DNA of 26,686 bases from RGIG7213 sp045636245 (GTDB lineage Bacteria; Bacillota; Clostridia; Oscillospirales; CAG-272): the NCBI GenBank assembly GCA_045636245.1, contig JAZTXA010000162.1, positions 1-26,686 of the forward strand. The letters run 5' to 3'. Both the position numbers and the translations under genes were made by a program. Position 1 is the stretch's first letter. The number at the start of each line of letters is the position of its first letter. This document shows positions 6,519 through 14,056 of this stretch, piece by piece. A model generated the notes under the pieces. It was not told the DNA's origin, searched no databases, and saw only the letters and a list, made by a program, of their open reading frames with translations.

Positions 6519-7819
6519 ATTTCCTCCGATTCGATAATTCCAAGCTTTGCAAACAGCGAAATGCGTTCTTTTTCCTCTGCATTAAGGGCATTTTCCGACT
6601 TCACCTCTGCGGAAAGCTCCCCCTGCTTGAACAATGAAAGACCGTAAAACAACCACGCGAACCAAGCGGGTATACGCAAAAGCGGATTTTTTGCAAACGG
6701 AAATCTTGAGATAAGCCTTTCCTTGTCGGGAAAAATTGAGTTCATTATGCGTTTAAATTGGTATTTTCTCAAATTCTTCTTATATTCTTTGCTTTCCGAT
6801 GCGTTTTTCGCTTTAAGATTTCCGTATACGCGGAAGACGGAATATCCGTCGTCACGCTCTTTGCCTATCCAACCGCCTTGCTCAATATCGTTTAAAAACT
6901 TTTCTGCTGTTTCGCTGTCAACACGTGTAAAGTGCGGCAGCTCATCTTCCGTAAAACCAAAGTAATCAACACCGCATGTCATAACGGTATCGTATATCCC
7001 TCTGTATGAAAACCTGTCAAGATACTCAAAATATTCATCATAGTTTATTTTATTTTTATGCGATGCACAGTATATCAAAATATCATAGAGCTGTCGGATG
7101 CTTGTACCGCGTCTTATGAAATGCTGTATCATATGAAACGTTACATATATGAGATTTTCCGTTATACCCAAGGTTTTGAATTTTGCACCGTGTATTTCAA
7201 ATTCGCTTACCGTATTTGCTATCTTTTCGTCATAGTCGCTGTTGTCAAATATCACATCGTTTATTCTTTCAAAAAAAAGATCCGTGTGAAGCTCAACTGT
7301 GCCAACACTGGGATGTGTGCACGTTGCGTGGTGCGAATATTTTGTTCTGGGCGTGACCGAATAACCGAGCGACTTTAACACATCATACGCTTCTTTTTCC
7401 TTTTTCTTCGGTATCAGAAGGTCTGTGTCGCACGAAGTGCGGCATTCGGGGACGGCGTATAAATGGGAAAGAGACATTCCCTTAAGCAGCTTTGTTTTGA
7501 TTCCCTTTTCTTCAAACCTCTGAATAAGCTCATAAATATTCTGTGTCACAGTTGCTGATGACATTATCTGAAGCTTGACACGCTTTAGGCATTTCTTTGC
7601 ATCGTCAAAAAGTCCGCTTTTCACAAAGATATCCTGAAATGCAATATCTGTCATTTCAAAACACTTTTGCGATATGGCAAGCGCCATAACCTTGCCGACT
7701 GTCTGCATATTCAAATGCCCTGCAGCGTCTGTAAATTCCGAAAGCAACTCGTCATTTACCTGTACGCCTTTCGCTGAAACAGAAAAAAGGCGTATCAAAA
7801 GCAAAAATTCTTTCGTCAT
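6515..7819 (-). CDS. NTP_transf_5 family nucleotidyltransferase
   Basis: A 434-aa protein with the uncharacterised-nucleotidyltransferase core (PF14907). The segment at residues 108-136 carries LLKGMSL (111-117), then a Pro/Arg-containing loop and CDTDLLI (130-136), supplying the Lys-Gly and Asp-x-Asp metal-binding motif typical of pol-beta-type nucleotidyltransferases. A conserved-type helical N-terminus (1-105) precedes it. Beyond about residue 170 lie family motifs such as HTDLFFERIND and TFHMIQHF. The final 60 residues are basic with a hydrophobic patch (IPAWFAWLFYGLSLF) that may touch the membrane. A GGAGGGAAGG ribosome-binding site precedes the ATG. It is followed with a 4-base overlap by the S24/S26-like gene. 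The acceptor of the nucleotide is unknown; being between cpsD and the glycosidase gene suggests a surface-polymer or peptide target, but this is inference. Confidence 0.85.
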   Translation of the reverse strand: MTKEFLLLIRLFSVSAKGVQVNDELLSEFTDAAGHLNMQTVGKVMALAISQKCFEMTDIAFQDIFVKSGLFDDAKKCLKRVKLQIMSSATVTQNIYELIQRFEEKGIKTKLLKGMSLSHLYAVPECRTSCDTDLLIPKKKEKEAYDVLKSLGYSVTPRTKYSHHATCTHPSVGTVELHTDLFFERINDVIFDNSDYDEKIANTVSEFEIHGAKFKTLGITENLIYVTFHMIQHFIRRGTSIRQLYDILIYCASHKNKINYDEYFEYLDRFSYRGIYDTVMTCGVDYFGFTEDELPHFTRVDSETAEKFLNDIEQGGWIGKERDDGYSVFRVYGNLKAKNASESKEYKKNLRKYQFKRIMNSIFPDKERLISRFPFAKNPLLRIPAWFAWLFYGLSLFKQGELSAEVKSENALNAEEKERISLFAKLGIIESEEI

Positions 7820-7848
7820 ACACCTTCCCTCCGGTTTAATATATTTTA

Positions 7849-8541
7849 CTAACTCTTCTTACGGCCGTAATACTTTCTGCTGTAATACTTGCCGTAATAT
7901 CCTGCGTGCATCTGTTCGATACCGTTGAAAATTACGCCCATGATATTGGCATTCGCCTTTTCAAGCTGTTCAATACATTTTTTGAAAAGACGCTTTTCAA
8001 CAACACCCGGCTTTATAAGGATTATCGTACCGTCAGACTTTGCGGCAAACAGCGCCGCATCAATAAACGTACCTACGGGAGGTGTATCGAAAATAACTAT
8101 ATCAAACATTTCGCGCAGTGCCTTTATCATATCCCCGAAAGCTTCGGATGAAATAAGCTCAACAGGGTTTGGTACGCGCGCTTCCGCATCAAGGAAGAAC
8201 ATATTCTCGTAAGGTGTTGCGGAAATTGATTCTTCAAGAGTTGTTCTGCCCTGAAGATAACTTACAACACCCACGTTTCTCGGAATTTTCATTCTTTTAC
8301 GAAGTGTCGTGTGACGTAAGTCACATTCCACAAGAAGTGTTTTTTTACCGGATTCCGCCATTGCAAGCGCCAAGAACGTGGAAACGGTACTTTTACCCTC
8401 ATTGGGCACAGCACTTGTCATAACGATAGTCTTTATCTCACGGCTGATAGAAGCAAACTGTATGTTCGTACGGAGTGTTTTTATTGAGTCAAGCACATTT
8501 TCATCAAGCGCTTTATAGTCACTCATAATATTAAAATCCAT
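7849..8541 (-). CDS. cpsD: CpsD/CapB-type tyrosine-protein kinase
   Basis: Bacterial tyrosine kinases of this family pair with a Wzz-like membrane activator to control polysaccharide chain length through cycles of C-terminal autophosphorylation. The 230-aa cytosolic protein has Walker A AVPNEGKST (residues 44-52), a Walker A' stretch LLVECDLR (69-76), and Walker B IVIFDTPP (148-155). The C-terminal tyrosine cluster holds six Tyr (215, 216, 219, 220, 224, 225) among basic residues. The Walker A' motif usually reads DxDxR; here the first Asp is Glu (ECDLR), a conservative change. The membrane partner is encoded 14 bases upstream as a separate protein, the Firmicutes arrangement. It should regulate the exporter or polymerase encoded from 10669 rightwards. 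Confidence 0.93.
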   Translation of the reverse strand: MDFNIMSDYKALDENVLDSIKTLRTNIQFASISREIKTIVMTSAVPNEGKSTVSTFLALAMAESGKKTLLVECDLRHTTLRKRMKIPRNVGVVSYLQGRTTLEESISATPYENMFFLDAEARVPNPVELISSEAFGDMIKALREMFDIVIFDTPPVGTFIDAALFAAKSDGTIILIKPGVVEKRLFKKCIEQLEKANANIMGVIFNGIEQMHAGYYGKYYSRKYYGRKKS

Positions 8542-8555
8542 GACATATACCCCCT

Positions 8556-9203
8556 TTACTTCTTCTTACTCTTACTGTACCGTCCGATTTCGGCAAGGAC
8601 TGTAAGGTTATACGCCTTTTCGATATCTTCGGGTGTTCTGATGGTTGTATTTGCATATTCAACAACAAGCACAGCAAGTGCACCTAAAAATGTTGACATT
8701 ATACCGACTATGAGTATCGGTCTTTGTCTCTCAGGACCTGTAGGCACACCGGGACGTCTTGCGATTTCCAAAAACGATATATTGTCAAGTCCCATCGTTT
8801 CGCCCAAATAGTTGATTATCGTAGCCGCATAAGTATTTGCAACATTCGCAACCTTAGACGGATTTGTACCCGTTGTTGAAATAGTCATCGTGTGCTTTTC
8901 AGTGTCTATATTTATGCTGACACCTGTATCACCGATAGATTCACCGAGAGACTCCGCCACCAAACCTCGCACCTCGCTCGACTGTGCAAGCAACTGATAG
9001 TTCGGCATAAGTCTTTCAACAATGGCAATTTCGCTTATGTTTGTGGAGCTTTTGTCTATCGTATACAAAACCGCAGATGCGGCGTATGTGGGAATCTGTG
9101 TCGTATAGTTCCAATATGAATAAAGCGTAACTGCAATAACAGGAAAAATAACGATAATTTTCATTCGTTTACAAATAACGAACAGCATATCTCTTACTAA
9201 CAT
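8556..9203 (-). CDS. Wzz/CapA-type chain-length determinant protein
   Basis: Polysaccharide co-polymerases of this type set glycan length and, in Firmicutes, activate the CpsD kinase through their cytoplasmic tail. The 215-aa protein has two membrane segments (about residues 15-33 and 162-183) with an extracellular domain between them. It has the family's proline-rich stretch before the second segment (RRPGVPTGPERQRP, 149-162), and a short basic cytoplasmic tail (184-215) including the TPEDIEKAY motif. Length fits CpsC/CapA (about 220-250). It lies directly upstream of cpsD. Its presence is noteworthy because the glycan locus next door encodes an ABC-type exporter, whereas Wzz proteins normally serve Wzy-dependent polymers. 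Confidence 0.93.
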   Translation of the reverse strand: MLVRDMLFVICKRMKIIVIFPVIAVTLYSYWNYTTQIPTYAASAVLYTIDKSSTNISEIAIVERLMPNYQLLAQSSEVRGLVAESLGESIGDTGVSINIDTEKHTMTISTTGTNPSKVANVANTYAATIINYLGETMGLDNISFLEIARRPGVPTGPERQRPILIVGIMSTFLGALAVLVVEYANTTIRTPEDIEKAYNLTVLAEIGRYSKSKKK

Positions 9204-9216
9204 TACCGCAACCTCC

Positions 9217-10512
9217 TTACATTAATCTGCGTTTGAGTATTTCAGCACCGATAACAGCAACAACCGCTATTATGAGGACAAGAACCGTTGCAAATACCCA
9301 TTGGTATCTTTTGTACTGACCTTCAGCTATTTCTCTGCCCTCTTCCGTGCTGTACAGCGAATATTCGGATCTTATCTCCGTTCCGTCTTCAAGCACTATT
9401 CTGTTGACACGGAGATTGAACTTCAACAGCTCATCATTTCCGTATTTCAAGGAAGCAGCTGTAAGTATCGTATTAAGCTCCGCTGTTTCGGGCAAAGGAC
9501 CCACATCGACCGAGCAAAGCGTGTAGTTATCGTAAATTATCTCACCGTATGAAATGGGGAGCATTCTTCTCGCTTTTTGGTCATTGGGTATCTCAACGCT
9601 TGTGTAAACGCGCGTACCGTCTGAAAGTAGGAATCCGCCTAAATCGTGTACAACTGCCTTTGCGATATCATCAAGCTCTGCAATATAAAACTTACCGAAA
9701 GCCATAACGAGCAGTGAAGAAATATCTGTTGCGTAGTTGTTTCTGTAATCAGTAACATAAGCATCCGACTCGTATGTGACCACAACGACCTCACGTCCGT
9801 TTGAGTTCATAGCGCCCACAACAGATACATAGCCTGCATCACCATAGTCACCGCACGCATAAAAATTAACCATTTTATTGTACGACTTATGTTCGGAATT
9901 AAGTATACTGTGGTCACGTGAATACGACGATTCGCCGTCAACGGAATAATAAAGGTTCGCCGACATCATCGATTTTATTTCCGAAAGCGAATATGCTTCG
10001 TATGCAAGCAAAAGAAGGTCATCGGCAGTTGTCACCGCCCGGGAATCCTTCGTTCCGTGAGGCGTAGTGAAAACTGTATTGATCATACCGATCTGAGCCG
10101 CGGTCGAATTCATCAGATCAACAAAATTTTCAACAGATCCGGATATTTCCACAGCAAGCGTTCTTGCGGCCTCTTCGTCATTTTTAATGAGCATCGATGC
10201 CATATAATCTTCAAGTGTTTCTTCCGAAAATCCCGACTTGATAACAGAATTTTGTCTGTTCTGATATTCAATTGTAACGGCGGTCATGAGTCTTGATATG
10301 CCACCGTACGCAGGAATTTTTTCAAAAGAATTATTTGTGTAAAGAAGCGTGTCCGTTGTAAGATCGGCTATTGCCGCCGACTTCAACGTTTTTGACAATG
10401 CAGATGGCGATTCTTTGTTGGTCTGGTTTTTGTCGAATGACACCGCCCCGACAGGCAATGCAAGCAGCATAACAGCCAAAAGAACCACCGCTATAATTTT
10501 TTTCATACTCAT
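9217..10512 (-). CDS. D-Ala-D-Ala carboxypeptidase-like protein lacking catalytic motifs
   Basis: The overall layout is that of DacA-type low-mass penicillin-binding proteins (peptidase S11): a signal sequence (about residues 3-23), a peptidase-like domain and a C-terminal membrane anchor (about 403-425). Landmarks such as EKIPAYGG...LMTA, ISGSVENFVDLMN, TVFTTPHG and GDAGYVSVVGAM align well with the family. All three active-site motifs are gone. SxxK reads GISR (Ser to Gly, Lys to Arg; about 71-74), SxN reads IKN (about 109-111), and KTG reads ACG (about 219-221). A stretch between the first two motifs is also shortened. It is probably a non-enzymatic cell-wall-binding or scaffold protein. 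The ATG at 10512 (or 10506) fits GGAAGGA upstream; an in-frame TTG at 10524 lies next to that site and is unlikely. It is the first gene of the wzz-cpsD operon. Confidence 0.9.
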   Translation of the reverse strand: MSMKKIIAVVLLAVMLLALPVGAVSFDKNQTNKESPSALSKTLKSAAIADLTTDTLLYTNNSFEKIPAYGGISRLMTAVTIEYQNRQNSVIKSGFSEETLEDYMASMLIKNDEEAARTLAVEISGSVENFVDLMNSTAAQIGMINTVFTTPHGTKDSRAVTTADDLLLLAYEAYSLSEIKSMMSANLYYSVDGESSYSRDHSILNSEHKSYNKMVNFYACGDYGDAGYVSVVGAMNSNGREVVVVTYESDAYVTDYRNNYATDISSLLVMAFGKFYIAELDDIAKAVVHDLGGFLLSDGTRVYTSVEIPNDQKARRMLPISYGEIIYDNYTLCSVDVGPLPETAELNTILTAASLKYGNDELLKFNLRVNRIVLEDGTEIRSEYSLYSTEEGREIAEGQYKRYQWVFATVLVLIIAVVAVIGAEILKRRLM

Positions 10513-10600
10513 AGGTCCTTCCAAAATTTATTTTATCAAATGCCTACGCATCAAATTATTCTGTCCATATCCTCGTATGTATTTTTTTATATCGCTTTGT

Positions 10601-10629
10601 ATTATATAACTTTTAGAACAAAATTACAA
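10601..10629 (-). promoter_or_regulatory. Probable promoter of the dacA-like/wzz/cpsD operon
   Basis: In the 144-bp gap between the glycosyltransferase gene and the dacA-like gene, the minus strand carries TTGTAA (10624-10629), a 17-bp spacer and a perfect TATAAT (10601-10606). The start site would be near 10594, leaving a leader of about 80 nt. No convincing terminator for the upstream glycan operon is visible in the gap, so read-through from the right is possible. Confidence 0.6.
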
Positions 10630-10668
10630 TACATTTTGATTATTTTGTTGATTTAAAAATTACTGTTA

Positions 10669-11838
10669 TTAAGAATTTTCCAGTAATTCATCAAACATTC
10701 TCTCTATTTCCTTTACCGAATTTTTCGGATCAAAATATTCAGAACGTTTTTCAGCACCGGCTTTGCACTTTTTATAAAATACATCATCCGTAAGCATTTT
10801 TTCGATAGCACACATAAGCGAGTCATCATCAACATCCGACAGTATACCGCACGTTTCATCTCCAAACAACTCACCTACAGACGGAAAAGATGACACAACG
10901 GGAATGCCGAGTGCAAGAGCTTCCTGACACACAACCGGCAAGCCCTCTGTAAATGAAGAACATACAAAAAATTTAGACCTCGCTACATACTTGTATGGAT
11001 TATCGTCATATCCGGTCATAATAACAATGTCTTGAACCTCATTGTCCGCAATAGCTTTCTCTATTTTTTCTCTTTCAGGCCCATCCCCAACAAGAATTAA
11101 CTTGAAATTTAATCCCTTTTTTTTCAAAGCCGCACAAATATTTACAAGTCTGACAAAGCCTTTTAACTCTACAAGTCTCCCCACTGCACAAAAAACATCA
11201 GGAGCACCGGTTATATTGTATCTGCGATCAATCTCTGATTTTGATTTGGAAATAATTTCATCTCGATCTATAATGTTATATTGCACAGAAACCGAAAATT
11301 CTTTAGCATATTCATACTTATTGAAACCTTCTTGTGACACCTTAGAAACAAATACTATACGATCATATGCGCGAAAACCTTTCTTGGGTTCCGGAAGACC
11401 TTTCCAGTACACCGTAGTATGCTCATCAGCTATAAAATTTTCATGTACCCACAAAATCTTTTTACTGTGCTTATTAGATGATTTTGCAAGCACTTTGCGA
11501 GATTCATACTGATTAAACGATATTTCCATATCATATCCGCCGCCTATGGCAAACCGATGATATAAACGCGGATACTTTGGGCGTTTTTTCTCCAAAAAAT
11601 TAATTATAACACTTCTGACTTTTCTGATTATCCTATTTTGACAAGGTATAAATTTCTCAAAGACACTCTTCATGGGAATACGTCTTTTCGCTTCTTCATA
11701 CATATCACCACGCTCCGATAATAGCACAACAGAAACATCATATTTTTCTTTATCCAGAAAAGAAACCAAATTAATTAATGCCGACTCAACACCGCCAAAC
11801 GGCATTGAATCATAAAGGAACAGTATTTTTTTTCTCAT
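10669..11838 (-). CDS. GT4-family glycosyltransferase
   Basis: A retaining glycosyltransferase of the GT-B fold, transferring a sugar from a nucleotide donor to a growing lipid-linked glycan on the cytoplasmic membrane face. The N-terminal glycine-rich acceptor loop is visible (FLYDSMPFGGVESALINLV). The C-terminal donor domain has AVGRLVELKGF, ILVGDGPERE and the EX7E motif in SSFTEGLPVVCQEALALGIP. The start chosen is the ATG at 11838 (389 aa), which has AAAGG 8 bases upstream. An earlier in-frame ATG at 11886 would add 16 residues that simply lie across the end of the wecB remnant in another frame. The gene begins 11 bases after that remnant's stop, so its translation was probably once coupled to the epimerase. 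It is the last gene of the long glycan operon. Confidence 0.93.
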   Translation of the reverse strand: MRKKILFLYDSMPFGGVESALINLVSFLDKEKYDVSVVLLSERGDMYEEAKRRIPMKSVFEKFIPCQNRIIRKVRSVIINFLEKKRPKYPRLYHRFAIGGGYDMEISFNQYESRKVLAKSSNKHSKKILWVHENFIADEHTTVYWKGLPEPKKGFRAYDRIVFVSKVSQEGFNKYEYAKEFSVSVQYNIIDRDEIISKSKSEIDRRYNITGAPDVFCAVGRLVELKGFVRLVNICAALKKKGLNFKLILVGDGPEREKIEKAIADNEVQDIVIMTGYDDNPYKYVARSKFFVCSSFTEGLPVVCQEALALGIPVVSSFPSVGELFGDETCGILSDVDDDSLMCAIEKMLTDDVFYKKCKAGAEKRSEYFDPKNSVKEIERMFDELLENS

Positions 11839-11849
11839 AGCATTACCTT

Positions 11850-12159
11850 TTAAAATAGTCCAATAATATCTGCAATTTGAATACAAGCAATCCCGTCGCC
11901 ATATGGATTGGATGCCTTGCTCATTCGTTCATATTCATCGCTGTCATTTAAGAGCAACCAACAATTTTCATAAATAATTTCTTCATCAGTTCCAACGAGC
12001 TTTAATGTTTCCGCCGCAACTCCCTCAGAACGTTCAGTGGTATCACGCATAACCAGCACGGGAACACCTAAAGACGGCGCTCCTCTTGTATTCCGCCCGA
12101 ATTCTCCAAAACAAGATAGCTTCCGAGCTTGTTCCGAAAACCAACATAACTTTCCTCAT
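11850..12159 (-). pseudogene. wecB: UDP-GlcNAc 2-epimerase remnant (wecB/mnaA), internally deleted and frameshifted
   Basis: The intact enzyme makes UDP-ManNAc from UDP-GlcNAc and is about 370-390 aa. What remains is the extreme N-terminus (MRKVMLVFGT, from the ATG at 12159) fused out of frame, at about 12130, to a C-terminal piece. That piece first reads SYLVLENSGGIQEE, then needs one extra base near 12088 to continue as APSLGVPVLVMRDTTERSEG and on to MSKASNPYGDGIA and the stop at 11850. These are textbook WecB signatures (SGGIQEEAPSLG, VLVMRDTTERPEG, SNPYGDG). About 270 internal codons are missing. At the frameshift the sequence reads GAGGAGCGCCG where GAGGAGGCGCCG would keep the frame; the actual frame meets a TAG shortly after. 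The protein cannot be functional. Confidence 0.92.
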
Positions 12160-12178
12160 TTTATGTTTCTCGGCACAT

Positions 12179-12943
12179 TCACTTTTTACTGAACTTATCC
12201 TTCAATTTGTCAACCTTTTCGTCGCCTATTAATTTTCTCAGCACTCTGTTTGGAAAATACCTTATCTTATCCCGTCTTTCAGCCTTTTCTCGCAAGGTTC
12301 TTATTTGCTCTACCCATTCAGTCGATTCCTTGGGAAGCCAAGATCCCGCATACCAATGTATAGTATAGGTATTTTCTGTACTGTTAAAATACAAAGGACA
12401 AAAATACTCTTTCGGATACAATGACATATCACTAACAATTTGATATGTACCATCTCGTCTTAAACCGTATTTATCGGTAATATCAGTAATAACTATAACA
12501 TTCGTCGTCAGATTATATGTTCCATCCTGATTAATAAAAGCCGCATCCTTGTAATAATCAAGAAATTCTTTAAAAAGAGAAAAATTCTTTTCGCATGCCA
12601 TAATACCGGTCTGTATGTGTACTTCATCCTCGAATCCCGAAAATGCCTTGTGTATAAGGAAACAGTCATGCGATTTGATAACCTCTATATCCGTATCCAT
12701 ATATATTCCGCCATATGTTACCATAGCATAAAGTCTGACGTAGTCGGATACAAAAGCCCACTTTTTCGCATTATACGCTTGCTGTACGTAAAGCGGCGCA
12801 TTTGAAACATCAAAATTACTTTCATCCCACCGTATTATCTCGTAATCCGAACAATACTTTTTCCAGCTTTTTATACATTTTTTAGCAAGCTTGGGAAGCG
12901 GATTTCCGCCAAACCAACAATAATGAATCTTTTTAGGTATCAT
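12179..12943 (-). CDS. GT32-family capsular glycosyltransferase (copy 1)
   Basis: Members of this family (Gly_transf_sug, Och1-like DXD enzymes) transfer hexoses from nucleotide sugars in bacterial surface glycans. The 254-aa protein begins with the characteristic MIPKKIHYCWFG, has KWAFVSDYVRLYAM (residues 61-74), and the metal-binding GGIYMDTDIEV (78-88). C-terminal family signatures are YPKEYFCPLYF and IHWYAGSWLPK. It ends in a basic helix that may associate with the membrane. The start overlaps the stop of the upstream iron-sulfur protein gene by 4 bases. A second GT32 gene lies at 22500-23192 and shares the same N-terminus and core motifs; the linkages they form probably differ. The donor sugar cannot be inferred. 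Confidence 0.93.
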   Translation of the reverse strand: MIPKKIHYCWFGGNPLPKLAKKCIKSWKKYCSDYEIIRWDESNFDVSNAPLYVQQAYNAKKWAFVSDYVRLYAMVTYGGIYMDTDIEVIKSHDCFLIHKAFSGFEDEVHIQTGIMACEKNFSLFKEFLDYYKDAAFINQDGTYNLTTNVIVITDITDKYGLRRDGTYQIVSDMSLYPKEYFCPLYFNSTENTYTIHWYAGSWLPKESTEWVEQIRTLREKAERRDKIRYFPNRVLRKLIGDEKVDKLKDKFSKK

Positions 12944-14049
12944 TTGAAAAGCATCTCCTTTTTTTGGAACAGATAATTGACTATTCTTACAGTATAGTTG
13001 AAACCAAATATTTTACACTTGTATAGCAACTGAAAAATTTTAGCCTTACTATTCTTTCCAGGCGGTTTTATCAACCTTCCATTTCCGTTTATACCTTCTT
13101 GAACATCTCTTTGCTCATAAAAAATTTCACCGCTAATCTCATTAAAAAAATCTTTTCCTTTTTGCGTATTTATCAAAACTAAAGACGGTCGATTGCTCAT
13201 TCTTTCTATCTTGTTCAACTTTCCCAATCCCCAAAAATCACCTATCGTAATGTCAGATATTCTATCCGGACAAGCATATTGACAATCAAAGCAAGAATTA
13301 CAACTAATAACATTTTGATAAAAGGCAGAAAAATACAGATCATCACATCTATCGCTTTGATAAACTATGTTTTCTCCGGACCAAGCAGTCAGCATTTGGT
13401 CAAATTCACCTCTGAATCGTATTTTTGAAACAGGAAACTTTATTCCCTCTTCAAGAAAGTGTTCACGCAAGTATTCGTTTGGCGGAGTACCGTGACAGAC
13501 CAAATCAACTGTCAGCAAATTCTCAGATTTATTTTTCACAACATTTTTTAAGCCGGCACACTGACACGGAGTTCCGATAAATACTACCTTGTGTCCCTTG
13601 ACAAGATCATTTTTTATTTCCTCATAGCAACTATATGAATCACTTTGTGAATACTTTGAACTTTTTGACTTTTCAATATCTTTTTCGTCAGCAAGACAAA
13701 AATGATGCAGTTTCGCCTCATCATTGTATTCACATCCATACACTTTTTCGGAGTTTTTCAACTGGTATCTAGCAATAACAGCACCAATACCCCCAGATGC
13801 AGATGTTACATAATCGTCTGAATTTTTGCTCCAAGCAACATAACATTCTGACGGATATTTTCGTTCGATGAAATTCAGTTGAGGACAGTTTTTTTCACAA
13901 ATACCACAGTCAATACACTTTTTTTTATCAATCTTAGGAACAAGTTGTGAAAGTGTATTTTTTTTCATTGTTATACATTTTTGAGGACATACAATCGTGC
14001 AAGCTCCGCAAGATGTACACAAAATATCTCTGATTTTTTTTCTGCTCAT
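12940..14049 (-). CDS. F420-hydrogenase-beta-like iron-sulfur protein (polysaccharide locus type)
   Basis: A 369-aa protein of the coenzyme F420 hydrogenase/dehydrogenase beta-subunit superfamily. Two N-terminal 4Fe-4S motifs are visible (Cys 11, 14, 17, 21 and Cys 45, 48, 51, 55). Then come SASGGIGAV (83-91), the FIGTPCQCAGLK active-region motif (157-168), CHGTPP (185-190), a third Cys cluster CNSCFDCQYAC (250-260) and DITIGDFWG (266-274). In polysaccharide loci these proteins commonly sit beside polysaccharide pyruvyl transferases, as here, 7 bases downstream of one. The exact reaction is not established; a reductive step on the sugar or its modification is inference. The iron-sulfur clusters are consistent with an anaerobic host. 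Gene overlaps on the downstream side show tight coupling with the GT32 gene. Confidence 0.9.
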   Translation of the reverse strand: MSRKKIRDILCTSCGACTIVCPQKCITMKKNTLSQLVPKIDKKKCIDCGICEKNCPQLNFIERKYPSECYVAWSKNSDDYVTSASGGIGAVIARYQLKNSEKVYGCEYNDEAKLHHFCLADEKDIEKSKSSKYSQSDSYSCYEEIKNDLVKGHKVVFIGTPCQCAGLKNVVKNKSENLLTVDLVCHGTPPNEYLREHFLEEGIKFPVSKIRFRGEFDQMLTAWSGENIVYQSDRCDDLYFSAFYQNVISCNSCFDCQYACPDRISDITIGDFWGLGKLNKIERMSNRPSLVLINTQKGKDFFNEISGEIFYEQRDVQEGINGNGRLIKPPGKNSKAKIFQLLYKCKIFGFNYTVRIVNYLFQKKEMLFK

Positions 14050-14056
14050 AATCTGT

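Noticed and set aside
10630..10668. A terminator for the glycan operon after the GT4 gene
   Set aside because: Only weak A+T-only inverted repeats are present (AAAATT/AATTTT), not enough to call a terminator.
11839..11886. A 16-residue N-terminal extension of the GT4 protein ending at 10669
   Set aside because: It reads the wecB remnant's 3' end in another frame; the ATG at 11838 has a ribosome-binding site and matches the family N-terminus.
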